A DNA stretch of 64,000 nucleotides from Phanerochaete sordida. Taxonomy: Eukaryota > Basidiomycota > Agaricomycetes > Polyporales > Phanerochaetaceae. The translations under genes and the position numbers were made by a program. Below, piece by piece: positions 1 through 12,571 of this stretch. The DNA is taken from positions 62,001-126,000 of the forward strand of contig BPQB01000043.1 in the NCBI GenBank assembly GCA_019973155.2, given 5' to 3'. Positions within the stretch are counted from its first letter, which is position 1; each line of letters opens with the position of its first letter. The notes below the pieces were generated by a model. The model was given only the letters and a program-made list of their open reading frames with translations. It searched no databases and was not told the origin of the DNA.

Positions 1-3000
1 GATGCTGGAGGGCAGTGCGGAAGGCGACCTGCGCATCCGGCAATCTGTTTCCAGATACGGCCCGGAAGCCCTCCGACATCTCACCCCGGACAGAGGTGAG
101 CGTGTTGACGGCGACGGGAAGGACTCGACTGGGCGCCGAATCCGAAGGGTTCCTCCGCACGTGGAGCTGCAGTGGCGGAAGCGACGCAACTGGTGACAAG
201 TACACGTGCGCGGAGCGGTACGTCGATACGAAAAGAGGCTTGAGCTCCCCAAAGTTCGCGACACCAAACTGTCGGCTGAGTAGCTATAGCATTGTCAGCA
301 TGGCACAAGGTATCATCGTGGGATGGGGAACCCACCTGCATCGCCGTCTCGAACGAGCCCGCCGCGACATGATCTCCAGCGAATGGAGAGTTGCGTGTCC
401 AAAGCTCGGGTTCGCCCACACCTGGAGAGGCGCCAGGACCGAGCTCTGCGGATTCCTCAGCCTCCTCGGGTACCTCCTCTGCTGCTGCTTCCTCTGTGTC
501 CGCATCCAGATCCCAACCGTCGGCCTCCGCTTCGAGATCCTCTTCTTCTTCCTTGGCCCACGCATCGAGGGCAGCCGACGCAGCGGCGCCCGACGTCTCG
601 TGGCCGTTCATGTATGGGATGTCTGCGCCGCCCTCGAGGTTGCCGTTGGCGAGCGCCCGGTCGAAGAAGCTCTCGCCCGAGGAGATCGTTGGCCAGTTGA
701 GATCGATTGTCGGCGTGATGACCGGTGGAGGTTTGAGCGTTGAGGTCTCGAACGCCGGGACGTCGTCAACGTCCGCCTCCGTAAGACCTGCTGCTTCGAG
801 GATCTCCAAAGCGAGATCGTCCAGCCCGTTGGTCTTCGCCGTGAGGTAGGCCAGAGGGTCTACGGTCGAACGAGTGAGACATGAGTGAAGAGCATGCTCA
901 TATTGTGCGACTTACAGAGGCCAACATCTCGGAGAACGGCGATGCGACCCATGACATCACCAGCATACAACGCGTTGTGGAAGCGCGACATCGGATCGCC
1001 TCTGGAGTCGGCAATCTTTTGCATCTTTGACAGCTTGTCGCTGCTCCCCGTAGCAAGGTATAGGAACGAAAGCCGATCGAAGTTCTTCGTCTGTTGGTAT
1101 GCCTTTTCCACAATCTAGGTACGCACTCATGTGTAAGCTTGTACGTCGTGCCACAGCAACACCACGAACCTTGTGGTTGCCCTGCTTCAGTGCCTGCTGA
1201 GCCAAGCGCTCCCAGCACTCGGGGCGATTGATGGCCTTAGCGGTCTCGAAGGCCACATCGAGATTGCCGCACTCTATGGCTAGGTCGAATCGGGTATTTT
1301 TGTCTTGCACGAAGTGGAGTGCAATCTAGAACATGATCAGAGGCAGAATATAGCTGACTGTATAAGCTTCGTACCTCGGGGAATCCTTTTTGCTGCAAGT
1401 ACGCGATTATACTCTGACCAAGAAGGTTCGATGTGCGAATAATGTACAACATTTCCTCGTAGTTGTTTCGGAGTAGTGCAAGCTTGAAGCGATACTCGGT
1501 GGGGTCAATGGTGATCGTTCTTGGGCGCGCAGAGCGGTCGAGGCAATGCACTGTCTTGCCCTTCACTCGAGTGAGGTACACAGGGTTGTCGAGCGTGCAG
1601 ATTACACCGTGATCACTGCGCCGAAGTCAGGTGGGCAGGAAGTCGCATTGAGCACGGTTAATGACGCACCCCTGTGCCAGACAATACTTGATGTGGTTCA
1701 GCGTCGAGTAGACGAACACTCCCGAGTCATCCCAAGCTCCGGACTTGATGCGGATGGTCTCGTGGATCAGGGTATGCTGAGAGAAGGTCTTGTTTGCGAT
1801 GGTAATGGCTTAACAGTGCTCGACGATGAGGTGGGAGGAGATGCGAGGAGAAGTAAATGACGCACTATGTTTGCTGAGCAGAGCAACGAGCGACCCGTCT
1901 GCACTCCAAACGACGTACTTCACAGGCGGCGTCGTAATTTCCGCGATGCTCTTCTGCTGCTGGATATCATACAGGACCACGGACGTAGGTGAACTCAGGA
2001 TGAGGCTGGCGGTTCCGCCGTAGAAGATGTCATTCGTCTGGACTGGTGGCTTGATGGTCTTGACTACCGAGTTGGACAAGTCGCGTACTTCGACGAGCTG
2101 GAGAGATTCTTTAATACGAAAACGATGATCCGAGCACGCGGATTTACCTGTGATGTCTTGTTCAAGACTGCGAAGCGGTTGCGAGCAACAAAGATCGCAG
2201 ACTGGCCGCTTCCGCGCTTTCCCTCTGTCGAGGAGTCCTTGACTTCGCCGACAGCATCTTTCGGGAGGGACGTCAGCTCGAACAGTCCGTTGTCGGACGA
2301 GATCGTGATGACAACCGCCCTCTCAGCAGGGTTGTAGCTGAGAGTCCTAGGCGGCACATAGGGGCTGCCAAACTTCCTAACGCTGAGAAGACCGATGTCC
2401 GAGCCAGTATTAATGTCGTACGAGCGAACGTATTTGTCGCGAACGTAGTGGACCATGTCCCCGTGCACAGCAAAGGCAGGCCGCTCGCGTTCAAGCTTGA
2501 ACACGATCAGACCGTTGTCGTGGCCTGATAAATTAATTTTCAGATAACGTGTCGAGACATAACCGTATTCACATACCAGCCGCGAAGAGATTGAGTTCTG
2601 GGTGTGCCGCCAATACCCAGAAGCGGTCGTGTTCCCTTCGGAAGGTCTGAACCGCTGAGCGTTTGGTCAAGTCCCAGACGCGCACAGTCTTGTCTTCGCC
2701 ACAAGATACGATGAGCTCGTGCTTAGGGTGGAAGAGGGCAGTCGAGACGTTGTTGAAATGTCCCCTGCAAGAGTCGACTTCCCATGCCTTCGTCTCGCTC
2801 ATCCGCCAAATCTTGATCTGTCGGTCGTCGGCAGCCGAGACGATCAAGGGGAGCGTAGGGTGGAACGTAGCGAAGTTGACACCGCGATCATGGCCTTCGA
2901 GCACATATTTAACCGTCGAGAAGTTGTCGAAGGTGTCGAAGGTACCGGGAGCACTGTTCGGCGTGTTCTTTCGAAGTCCCGAAATGTCCCAGACGCGTAC

Positions 3001-3698
3001 AGTCTGGTCTTGAGATGCTGAGACGATCAAATCCTCCTTGGGGTGGAACTGCGCGGACATGACATAGTGCGAGTGTCCAGTGAGAATTGCGATACAGTTC
3101 CGCGACGTGCTGTTCCAGATACGAATCGTTTGGTCGTCGGAGCAGGACAGCTGCGCGAAATTTAGAGGTGGGAACTTGACAGACGCGAAAGAGAGCTCTT
3201 ACAATCCACGGCATCTCATGGTGGAACTGGACAGTTCGTACATAGTCCAAATGCCCGTGTAAAGTGAAGAGGCAACGGCGATTCTGAGGCCGTATATCTA
3301 CGACACGTCAGGGTTTGGCTGGTACTGCGGCAGGCAAGACTTACCCCAGACTTTGATCTTGTAGTCGTCGCCACCAGTTACAAGAAGGGGCCTGCTGGGG
3401 TGAATTGCAACGGCTCGCACAGGGCCTAATGTCAAGCGTGATTCCGGGTTCGCGCATCGTGAACGCATATGACGCACCCTCATGCTCCTCGAATCTGTCA
3501 ACCAGCACGCCCATCCGGTAATTCCACAGCTGAACACTGCCATTGTGCAAAGACGCCGCAAGCAACGGTTGAGTAGGATGAAAGGCCAGCCCTATGCGTC
3601 GAGAGAAGTATGAGCACGACGGAACGGGTACAGAGCGCGTCGCACGTACCCTTCACTCGGTTGCTCTTGGACTCGAATTTCGTTAGCATCACAGACAT
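1..3698 (-). CDS. COP1: Coatomer subunit alpha (alpha-COP), C-terminus cut by window edge
   Basis: Large subunit of the COPI coat, which returns cargo from Golgi to ER. Read from 3698 downward, the protein starts [17 protein letters not shown] and the first ~300 residues are WD40 repeats (for example IKVWDIRP near 3350, VRVWDISGL near 2990, VRVWDLTK near 2670). The middle part follows the alpha-COP order: second beta-propeller (about 2500-1800), then the helical solenoid ([12 protein letters not shown] near 1460; [27 protein letters not shown] near 1200, quoted only as a landmark region), then an acidic linker near 500 ([19 protein letters not shown]) and the start of the C-terminal epsilon-COP-binding domain (near 20-80). 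About ten short introns interrupt it. The family is about 1200 residues long, so roughly the last 200-300 residues lie outside the window. The start is an ATG immediately followed by conserved sequence. Identification is firm; exact splice sites were not all checked. Confidence 0.95.
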
Positions 3699-4110
3699 GG
3701 CGAAGTCGTGGGGGCCTCGAGGGGCACAGTCTATGATGCTCTAAGTTGGGGACGCGAGGGTGAACAGCACCAGCTGGAGGAAGACGAAGTGAAGGTGTCC
3801 AGCTGCACTGGTGTTACAGAATAAAGTATGATGCCTATGCGACGCCCGAAGCGACGTGGCTCGCTCGTGGGCGTCTGCTACACTGGCTTACTAGGTGTTA
3901 CGCATGTAAGCTAAACGCTGAATCTGGTCAGCAGACGGGATAAGTTCACTTTCTTCCCACACTAAGTTCACTTTGATCAACTGAAGCGCGTCATATTCCC
4001 GCACTTCATACCCTTTCGCGACGAACTCAGCCATCTGTCCTGTCCTTTCCATCGGTGGTGGGCTTGGTGGGGCTAGACTATAGACGAGGAGGATTGTAGT
4101 GCCGACTCAC
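3699..4110. promoter_or_regulatory. Divergent intergenic promoter region (alpha-COP / XPG-like)
   Basis: The 412 bp between the two divergent start codons contain no supportable ORF. Both genes must be driven from here. No clear TATA box was seen. A short AAGTTCACTTT-type motif occurs twice near 3943-3974. Confidence 0.5.
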
Positions 4111-6129
4111 ATGGGAGTATTGGGCCTCACACCTTTCTTGCAGAAAGCTTGGTAAGTTATCTACCTTCCGTGTGGCCGCTGTACTGAACATACAATAGTC
4201 CTGATGTTATTAGAGTCCTCCCACATCGCCTCAGAGACCTTCGAGGGAAGAAGATCGTCTTGTATGGCATGTTCTACTCCCTGCTTGATTTTGTACTTAC
4301 GCCATGTGTACAGTGATGGCACGCTCATAACACAACGCCTCCACTTTGCACCCCTGCCGCACGCACACAGACATGTGCTCGGCTGGTACCGAATATTAAG
4401 TGAGCTGAGAGATGCAGGGGTGTCCGCAGTATGTGTCTTTGATGGGAAGAGCCGTAGCCTCGCGAAGCAAATGGAGGTGTGTTCATGTATCTTGGTTCAA
4501 TGCTCCCGTTTTCTCAGTTTCCACAGGTTGAGCGTCGACGGGAAGTTAGAAAAATCACTACCGCTCGCAGCCTATTAGAGACTGACCGACTACAACGGCT
4601 TCGGACATTGTCAACCGTAGTCCACTCTTGGGCATCACTCGACCTGTCGGCGAAAGACTCCGCTATAGAAGGCCTACGGGATCTGGTGCAAGGGTCGAAG
4701 CCTACACCCACTCTTCCGCACTATGTAGACGGCCTTCTGCAACTACCACAAGAAGAGTTCTCGCATACGACCGATCCACTGGGTCGTGGCGGAGCAGGCG
4801 AGGCATATCACGAAGTCTACGGCGAGTTCAGCGGGGATGAACTGGCCCAACTGCTAAAGCGCGCTGGGGTGCCTGTGAGTGGATCTGGAGAACTTGATCC
4901 TGACGTCTTCGATGTCGACGCCGACGCAAATACACCCGGTTTACCGCCGCCACCTTTTGACCTCGAGGTTCCAGTGGCGGACGTCATCGACGACCTATCC
5001 TCCTTACAAAGTTTGCCTCTCGACGACGCTACTTCGGAAGAAATCTCCGATCTTGTCAGCGAAGCTGATATACCCATCGCTCTGTCGCCTCAGGAGGAGC
5101 CCCCTGCCCATGCCGAAACGCCTGCCGCTAGAGCTGACATCGAAGCTATCAGGTCGACATTAGCGAACCTGTACATCGAGTATAAGGCTAATAGGGAACG
5201 CTTTGACTCGCTACCACAGCCTACTCCAACCAAGCAGCCGGCAGATGATCCAACGGCCATCGAAACCAAAACAGAGTACATGATGTCTAAGACTCAACAT
5301 CAGCTCACCATAGAAGAAGGTGCCTTTTGGACCAAGCTCGCCGACTTGAAGTCTCTTGAAGAAGAACTCGAGGACGCAGCGACAATGCTCGGTCAAAAAA
5401 GCGCTGTTCTATCCGAATCCTACTCTCGACGGACACATCCACCCACTACGCAGACTTACGAAGAGAGTAAAGAACTAATCTGGGCCATGGGCGTGCCCTG
5501 CCTTGAACCCGACGGGCCGTTTGAAGCAGAAGCGTTGGCCGCATCAATAGTTCTTCATGGTCAGGCGGACCTGGTTGCAAGTGAAGACACGGTGGGTTCC
5601 TCACTTCCATACAGTCGCAGCCCTGCTAATAGCTCATCCCCAGGATGTTCTCGTGTACGGAGCTCCGCTCGTACGAAATATCGCGAAGCGCTCAGATCCT
5701 CTTGTCGTGATGAGTGGTCCCGAAGTGCGGACTGCTCTGGAGCTCGACCAGAAGCGGTTCATCGACTTCGCGCTCCTGCTTGGAACCGACTTCTCTCAAC
5801 GTATCAAGAATGTCGGCCCCGCTCGCGCACTGAAGTTCATTCGCCAGCACGGTTCAATCGAACAAGTGCTTGAGCGGGAAACGCAGTATCCTCCACGCAT
5901 ACCTACCTCGCTCTACTTGCAGCAAGTGGATGTTGCGCGAGTCGTGTTCCATACCCTACCACCCGTCCCAGACGACTTCTACTTGCGAATGGGAGTGCCA
6001 GATGACGCAGCGGTTCAAGAGATACTCCAGAAGTACGGCCTTTGGAAGGAGGTCTCTCACGACTACGAATGGGACTACACACGCGCCCTGTCCGGGAACT
6101 ATTTCGACGACAACCCCGCCTCTGCGTGA
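4111..6129 (+). CDS. XPG/Rad2-family structure-specific nuclease
   Basis: Flap or bubble-cutting nuclease of the FEN1/XPG/EXO1/GEN1 superfamily. The start at 4111 (MGVLGLTPFLQKA) precedes a 47 bp intron (4152-4198); after joining, the N domain reads ...CPDVIRVLPHRLRDLRG and then KIVFDGTLIT. Metal-ligand positions are all present: D in VFDG (two of them, near 4320 and 4440), E-A-E in PFEAEAL near 5525, D-T-D in SEDTDVLVYG across the intron at about 5592-5643, and D in LLGTDFSQ near 5785. The helix-hairpin-helix follows (KNVGPARALKFI). Between N and I domains lies an acidic, proline-rich spacer of roughly 290 residues (about 4700-5450), as in XPG rather than FEN1. The protein ends soon after the nuclease core (NYFDDNPASA), so it lacks a long C-terminal tail. 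I cannot place it in a named subfamily; the active site looks intact. Confidence 0.85.
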
Positions 6130-6416
6130 CCTGCGCCCTGATTGCACCCTGCGGAGACGCGTTGGTGCATGACCGTCCCACTCCTCGGGAGTTCTTCGGA
6201 CCTCCGCGGCTGCAGTCGCATGCACCCGCGGCAAATCTTTTGCTGTGCTCCCTGCATCTCTTCTCCTTGTTCCTGTCGGTCACTTGCTCTGCGCGCTGCA
6301 GACGAACGGTCATGAGACCAAACGAACGTCCTCACAGAGATGTATTTTCCCGAGCCAGTCAAAATGAAATTGTATATCAGCCTCTCACTGCGTCAGACAT
6401 CTGTAGACGTTCGCTG

Positions 6417-8704
6417 ATGATGCTGCCTTTCCTTCTGGCCGCTCTCTCTTTGGCTGTCGTGGCGAATGCTCGCTACGATGGAGCCATCACTTTGCTCCAT
6501 TATAATGACTTGGACGGTAAGGCGGTCCAATGGTCTGAAGTTGACTCGCTCTGACATATTTTACCAGTCCAAAATCCGTTCGCTCACCCCAGCGTATTGC
6601 TTGTCGGTAGTGGAACACATTCGTCTTCGCAAAGCGCATGCGCCTCTCTGGGCGAGTCCCTGGTCCCGAGCGTGTCCGGTCAGCTCGCGCAGGATATCGT
6701 GCCCCTCCTGCAGTACCAAGTTTTTCAGGGTCATGCCCTCAACGGCCAACAATTCTGGATCAACCCCAGTCCAAGCAGCCTCCTTTGCGAGACCGTGGAC
6801 ACGAACGGTCACATTGGCCAAGACCTTTGTCTTCTTCCCCTTCCTGCGCTGTGCACGAACAGCGGCAACTCCACGACTGTCTCGACGTTCCAGACGACTG
6901 TATCTTCACAAGGCCTCTCAATTACCGGGTACGCGTTTCTCGGTACTGCTTTCCTATATGACGCACTCTCAATTGACATCCCTCAGCTTCCGCGACAACC
7001 GTTCGTTCAGATTTCAAGGTATCCCCTTCGCCGATCCACCCGCAAGGTGGACATATCCGACCGCGTATACCGGCTCGAAGACGATCGACGCGACCAAGTT
7101 CGGCTCTCAGTGCATTCAATCCGGCCAGACTGCGGGGAGCGAGGACTGCCTGTTCCTGAACATCTGGACGCCATTCGTCCCAGGTTCCACGACGGCCCCC
7201 AAGGCAACTCTGAAGGCGGTCATGTTTTGGATTCATGGTGGCGCTTTCACTGGAGGCACCGGGGCAGACCCTACGTTCGACGGTGGTCCGATGGCGTCGA
7301 GGGGCGACGTCGTGATCGTGACTACCAACTACCGTCTTTCGACTCTCGGCTTTCTCGCCCTCGACGACGGCAAGACGAACGGCAACTTCGGCATCGCTGA
7401 CCAGGTCGCCGCGCTTGAGTGGGTCAACCAGCACATCGCTGCCTTTGGCGGCGACCCCGACCGTATCACCATCTTTGGACAGTCTGCTGGCGCAGGCTCT
7501 GTTCGCGCTCTGCTTCAGTCTCCCAAGGCGATCGGCAACTTTGCAGCTGCCATCCAGATGAGCAACCTCGCTGGTCTCGGATATGCCATGACCTATTCGC
7601 AGTACTACACCATCGCCCAGGAGCAGAGCCTCGTCGCCGACCCTATCCTCGCTGCGACGAACTGCAGCACTGCGACTGACCGGCTGGCTTGCCTGAAGGC
7701 GGTCGACGGACACACCCTCGTGAATCTGCCGACAGTTGCGAGGTATGATCAGTCCTTACCCTCTAACTATACGGTCTGTTTACGTGGGCTACTCAGGTTC
7801 GTTGTGGCTGACGGCACTTTTGTGCCGCAGACTCAGCTTCCTCTGAACCAGACCGGCAAGGTCGCCAACGTGCATGCCATGATCGGTTGGATGCGAGACG
7901 ATGGTGCCGCTTTCATTGGAACGCCGGTCCGTTGCTGATTTTTTCCGGTGTATTCGGCTTGGAGGGTACTGATGCGAGTGTCGTAGACGAACGATAACGT
8001 CGCGCAAGCTCTTGAAGCTATCGGTCTGCCAACGTCCATTGCGAACAGTTCACTGTTCCCCATCCCCTCGAATGCCGCCACTGCCATCGACGACCTCTTC
8101 AATATGACTGCTCGCGGTGCGACGGACGGCATGTTCCGCTGCCTCGACCAAGCCACCGCTTTCTCCGGCATTCAGCACAATCTGTTCAAAAGCGTCTGGG
8201 CCTACGAGTTCAACCGCAGCTATCAGACCCCAGGCTTCGACCCGAACGCACCGAAGTGCGACGCGCCGGTGGACGCGGCGCACCCTGCAGGAAACACAGA
8301 CGCAGAATATTTCAAGTGAGTAGTTACCTAGCGCAATCCTTCATTTCTGACCCACGGCCCGCTTTAGGTGCCACAGCGGCGAGCTATTTTACGTCTTTGG
8401 GTCGCTACCGACCTCGCTACCGTACCGTGATGCGAACGACCTGCCGTTCATGCAGGTGTCCATGGACACTTGGACGTCGTTCGCGCGCACCTTCAACCCA
8501 AACCCCGACCCAGCCTTCCTCAAGGCACGTGGTTTCACCACATCTGCAGCACGACTTGCACAACAGCCCAAATGGGACCCAGTCACCAAATTAAACGTCA
8601 ACGGCACGCCACTGCGGATATTGGAGGTACCGAGTAAGATGGATGGCTTCAGGGAGCAGGCGCAGTGCGACTTCCTCGGCTTCTCGCTCAACCATTTCGG
8701 TTGA
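6417..8704 (+). CDS. Secreted type-B carboxylesterase/lipase
   Basis: Alpha/beta-hydrolase that cleaves carboxylic esters outside the cell. Two ATGs in tandem at 6417 and 6420 begin a clear signal peptide (MMLPFLLAALSLAVVANA). After an intron comes a basidiomycete-type N-terminal region of about 120 residues with several cysteines (about 6560-6930), and only then the usual start of the fold (RFQGIPFADPP near 7015). Family motifs follow: EDCLFLNIWTP near 7145, oxyanion hole WIHGGAFTGG near 7230, nucleophile elbow FGQSAGAGS near 7485, and the catalytic histidine in CHSGELFYVFG near 8371, just after an intron. The acid position reads GWMRDDGAAF near 7890, that is Asp where cholinesterases have Glu. 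At least five introns. The substrate cannot be predicted. Confidence 0.92.
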
Positions 8705-8989
8705 AGTTCCAAAAATTTACTTGAGCGCGGGAGAATGTAGTCATATTTGGTCTTTTATCATGCCACATGCGAAACGGCTCGGGCAAGACAGGAATCTTTG
8801 TCATCGGGCGGTGAGTGTCACTCGGAGGCGCGAAAATGGGTACGCGGGGTCCCGAGCGTCTGAGTACCCAGAGATGGATGGGCGAGTCGCGTCGCTCCAG
8901 CTTTCCCACTTTTGCTCTCTCATGCTGCCTGGCTCTATACATCGGACGTAATTTTCCTCTGCTCTGCAAGTCCGCACAAGGACGCTGTA

Positions 8990-11900
8990 ATGTCGCATAT
9001 ACCATATCCTAATACTTACACGCCGCAACACTCGCAGTTGCCCTTCCAGCAATCTCAGCACGTCAACATCGGAGACTACACACCGGATGCGAACGCGAAG
9101 CAATATCCGAGCACTTACGCAGGGCATTATCAGCAGCAACAGCCACAATGGGCTGCACCTGCCAGTTCCCAACATTCCCCATATCCCAGCTCGCCTTTTC
9201 CTCGACCCCCGTCGGCGCAGCCTCCTCCTATGAACCTAGCATCTCCTGCGCAAGTGTATAGTCGTGCACCGAGTCCAGTGCGCTCGCCTGTAGCTCAAGG
9301 ATATGTGGACACTGGGATAGGTCAGTTTCAATACCCGAATGTTAGACCGCCTGGTTCAGAGCGAGCAAACTCGGTCTTCTCGTCGCACAACCAGCAAGGG
9401 TACCCATCCTCCCCTGCTCCTCAGCAATCTCCCCCACGGCGCCCTCTTCCGACTCCTCAGGCCAGACCCGTGACGAACCCAGTGCCCGATAGGCGTGCTC
9501 TTCCTCTGGGCAATCAACCTTCGCCATCTGCCCCATCTACGCCCTTCCATCGCCCGTCCTACTCGACATCAGCGGCGCCGACGTCTTCAGGTTTCTCAAC
9601 ACGGTCGACGGATTCAGCCTCGAGTTCCGGCTCGAAATTCTCTGCGCGTTCTTCAAGGCCTCTCCCAACACCGATACCACGTTCCACGAAAAGCGTCGAC
9701 CTAACGCGCAGCTCAAGTCCTGCGAAGGATATCCTTAATCATACCGGCCCTCTTCCTCCTCCTGGACAGAAGTTTGTTCCACTGTGGAAGCGAAATCTCC
9801 CAACCATCCCTGGCTTGCCTCCATCCTCAGAACAGCCTCCAAGCCCGTTTGAGAAGCGAGCCTCCATCTCAGGTCCTCCTGGAAGCGATCGGAATGGTGG
9901 AACAGGTTTACAGAGGAACGGAACATCTATGCGTCCGTTGCCGCCGTCCCCCGCTCAGACTATGCCATCGTCACCGCAATATTCGCCCACGAGACCTACG
10001 ATGTCGCGGGCAAACTCCACCGACGGCTCCGCTGCGTCGAGTCCCTCGAAGATGGCTGCCTTACGCACTCTACCGTCACCTCCTGGCGGCTCGTCATTTC
10101 AGCATGTCGATGCTGGCAGGATACCAGCAGACGGACCAAGTACAAGCATGTCGCCCTTCCGCTCTGTGCTCAGCGAATCTCCGCGTCACTCGCCTATGAG
10201 TTCGGAGAGCGATGATTTGTACGAGAATTCGTTGCTTCAGAGGCCCCCACAGTCTTCCCACACGCGGCCGCCTAGCCCTTCCTTCGGAACTCGCGAACCG
10301 CCAGGTCGCTCAAATACGGTGGCGGCCCCCATCCAACCAGCTATACCACGCAGGCAGCGTCGGCAGTCACTTGTCTCTCGCATGGCGGAGCTCACCATGA
10401 ACGGCTCCTCTCCAGACCTGAGTCTCAACAAGCCTGTTGTGGCAAGCGGAAGTCCACCGAAACGTGAACACCCGATGGCTCCTCCTGTACGTGCATCTAC
10501 TCAGCCCGCTCCTCGCTGGCCTACAGAACTGCCGCCTCTCCCTCGCACGCCACAGATGGTGTCCGAACCCGGGCAATCATCTCCCATACGTGTAGCTCCG
10601 CCTCAGCATCCTTCCCAGACTTCGCCAACGCGCCCGCAGTTCCCGACAGTGTCACGCGACACCTCCCCAATACGACAGCCGCCACCTCAGCATCCGACAC
10701 AGGCTTCTCCCACCCGCTCGCACTTCGCTCATGGCTTCCCTCAGTCTCGCGACACCTCCCCGACGCGAAACAGCGCGCCCCAGTCATCACCTCCGGAACG
10801 GATGCCACAGACTAACCCAGTTTCACCGACGCGACCTCGCTTTCCTCCGCAAGCGCCTGTACGTGAGCCTGCCCTTCCTGCGCCTCTCCCTCAACGGAGG
10901 ATACCGAACCTTGAGGACGCTCCGCCACCCTCGCTCCGACGGTCGCCGTCGCCTGTACGGCCTGCGACATATGCCCATTCCCGACAGAATTCGAACGGCC
11001 TCCCGAGTATTCGTACGCTAGGCACGTCAAACACGGGCTTGGGCGCGAACGTGATGTCACCTCCCAGCGTTGTGACGCCGAACTCTGCCAACTCTACGTT
11101 CACGCTGTCGTCATTCCCAGCGCCGCCGCACACGCAGCCGTACAACCATGGCGCGAATGGCGCGTCAAATCCGAACTTCCAGGCAAGGGACGCGAGCCCC
11201 GCGAGGAGAGCGCTTCCGAACGCTAACGGGTACCAGAGCGACAACTGGGGAGCTGGACCGTCGATATCGGTCTCAGGGCCAAGCGCGAACGATATTCCTA
11301 GGATATCCGTCGGCGGTATGGACGACGACGACATGGCCATCCCTAGCATCTCCATTGGCGGCCCAGAATCAGCGCAGCCCCAGGTGCCCCAAATCTCCGT
11401 GTCTGGCTCGGGACCGATGGCGAACGGCATGCCACGCCGCGCCAACCACCCGATGCACCCGCTCCCCGCCGTGCGCAATCCAGGCGGCTTATTCTGCGGC
11501 GCGTGCGGTGGTGCGATCCTTGGGCGGAGCATCAACACTATGGGCGCGAACTGGCATCCGGGCTGTTTCCGCTGCGCGGCGTGCGATCAGCTGCTCGAGA
11601 ACCTAGCGATGTTCGAGCATGAAGGCAAGCTGTATTGCTCGTTGGACTACTACGAGGTGAGTACCGTCGGGGCCAGCTGATCTTCCGCGTGCTCACTGCG
11701 TCCCACAGCAATTCGCGCCGCGGTGCTATCACTGCCAGACGGTGATCGCCGACCAGGACTACATCTCGCTCGCAGAGACGGACGGGCTTGGAACGCGCAC
11801 GTACCACACGCAGCACTTCTTCTGCGCCGAGTGCGGCGACCCGTTCCTGCCGCCGAGCGGCGAGGCGCGGAGCTTCGCGGGCGACGGCACGTTCGACGGC

Positions 11901-12217
11901 GGCGAGGGCGAGGGCTTCACGGTGTACAATGGCCATCCGTACTGCGAGCGCTGCCACGTGCGCCTGCGGATGCCCAAGTGCAAGAAGTGCAAGAAGCCGA
12001 TACGGAAGGACATGGATGCGCTTGAGGTCCTCGGCGGAAAGTGGTGTCCAGACTGTTTTGTGTGCAAGGTGCGCTCCGTGGCTGGCAAAGTGAATAGGGT
12101 GCTAATGCGGTCCTCCAGGCGTGCGAGGGTCCCTTTACGAACGGCAGGTTCTTCTTGCGGGACGAGAAGCCCTTCTGCCAGCACTGCTTTGAGATTATAA
12201 TCAAGAGTGAGCTATAA
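8990..12217 (+). CDS. Three-LIM-domain scaffold protein (paxillin-like)
   Basis: Predicted 1041 residues from three exons (8990-11656, 11709-12068, 12119-12217; both introns in phase 0). The first ~830 residues are low complexity, rich in Ser, Pro and Gln, with many short proline motifs (PTPIPRS, PPLPRTPQ) that resemble SH3 or kinase sites. The last ~200 residues hold three LIM zinc domains: FCGACGGAI..., RCYHCQTVIAD... with an acidic/glycine insertion, and CKKCKKPIRK...CPDCFVC followed by CEGPF...FCQHCFEI. Disordered N-terminus plus C-terminal LIM tandem is the layout of fungal paxillin homologues (Pxl1), which act at the septum and at polarised growth sites with Rho/actin factors. That function is inferred from layout only. 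The start was taken as the first ATG downstream of the esterase gene that gives the low-complexity frame. Confidence 0.85.
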
Positions 12218-12571
12218 GTTATGACTTGGGCTCGAGACGCTGCTACGACGATAGTCTGCGGCCTTTGGGCGACGAACCTTTTATGATTTTCACGACTATG
12301 ACTATACTCAGCTCCCTCTCCTCTTGTTCATATCTTGGGATAATACGAGCTTCGAGTGCTGTGACCCTAGTACATATCATCTGTTATCCTTATTGAATGT
12401 TGTACACTCGTCCTGTTCCCCCTGCAACTCCCGCTGAGGAGTCCACGTCTCGCGAACCAAATAGACCCAAACAGCACGCACGCGTAACGCATCAAGCGCG
12501 CGTGAACGCGTCTCATCCTCAACCCTGCTTCAGACCACTCGCGCTCTGCATCTTCCCCACGCGACCTGAAG
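12218..12571. other. Intergenic, LIM protein to MCM10
   Basis: 354 bp of 3' flank and promoter. A 120-residue ORF begins here but overlaps the MCM10 start in another frame and has no recognisable content. Confidence 0.4.
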
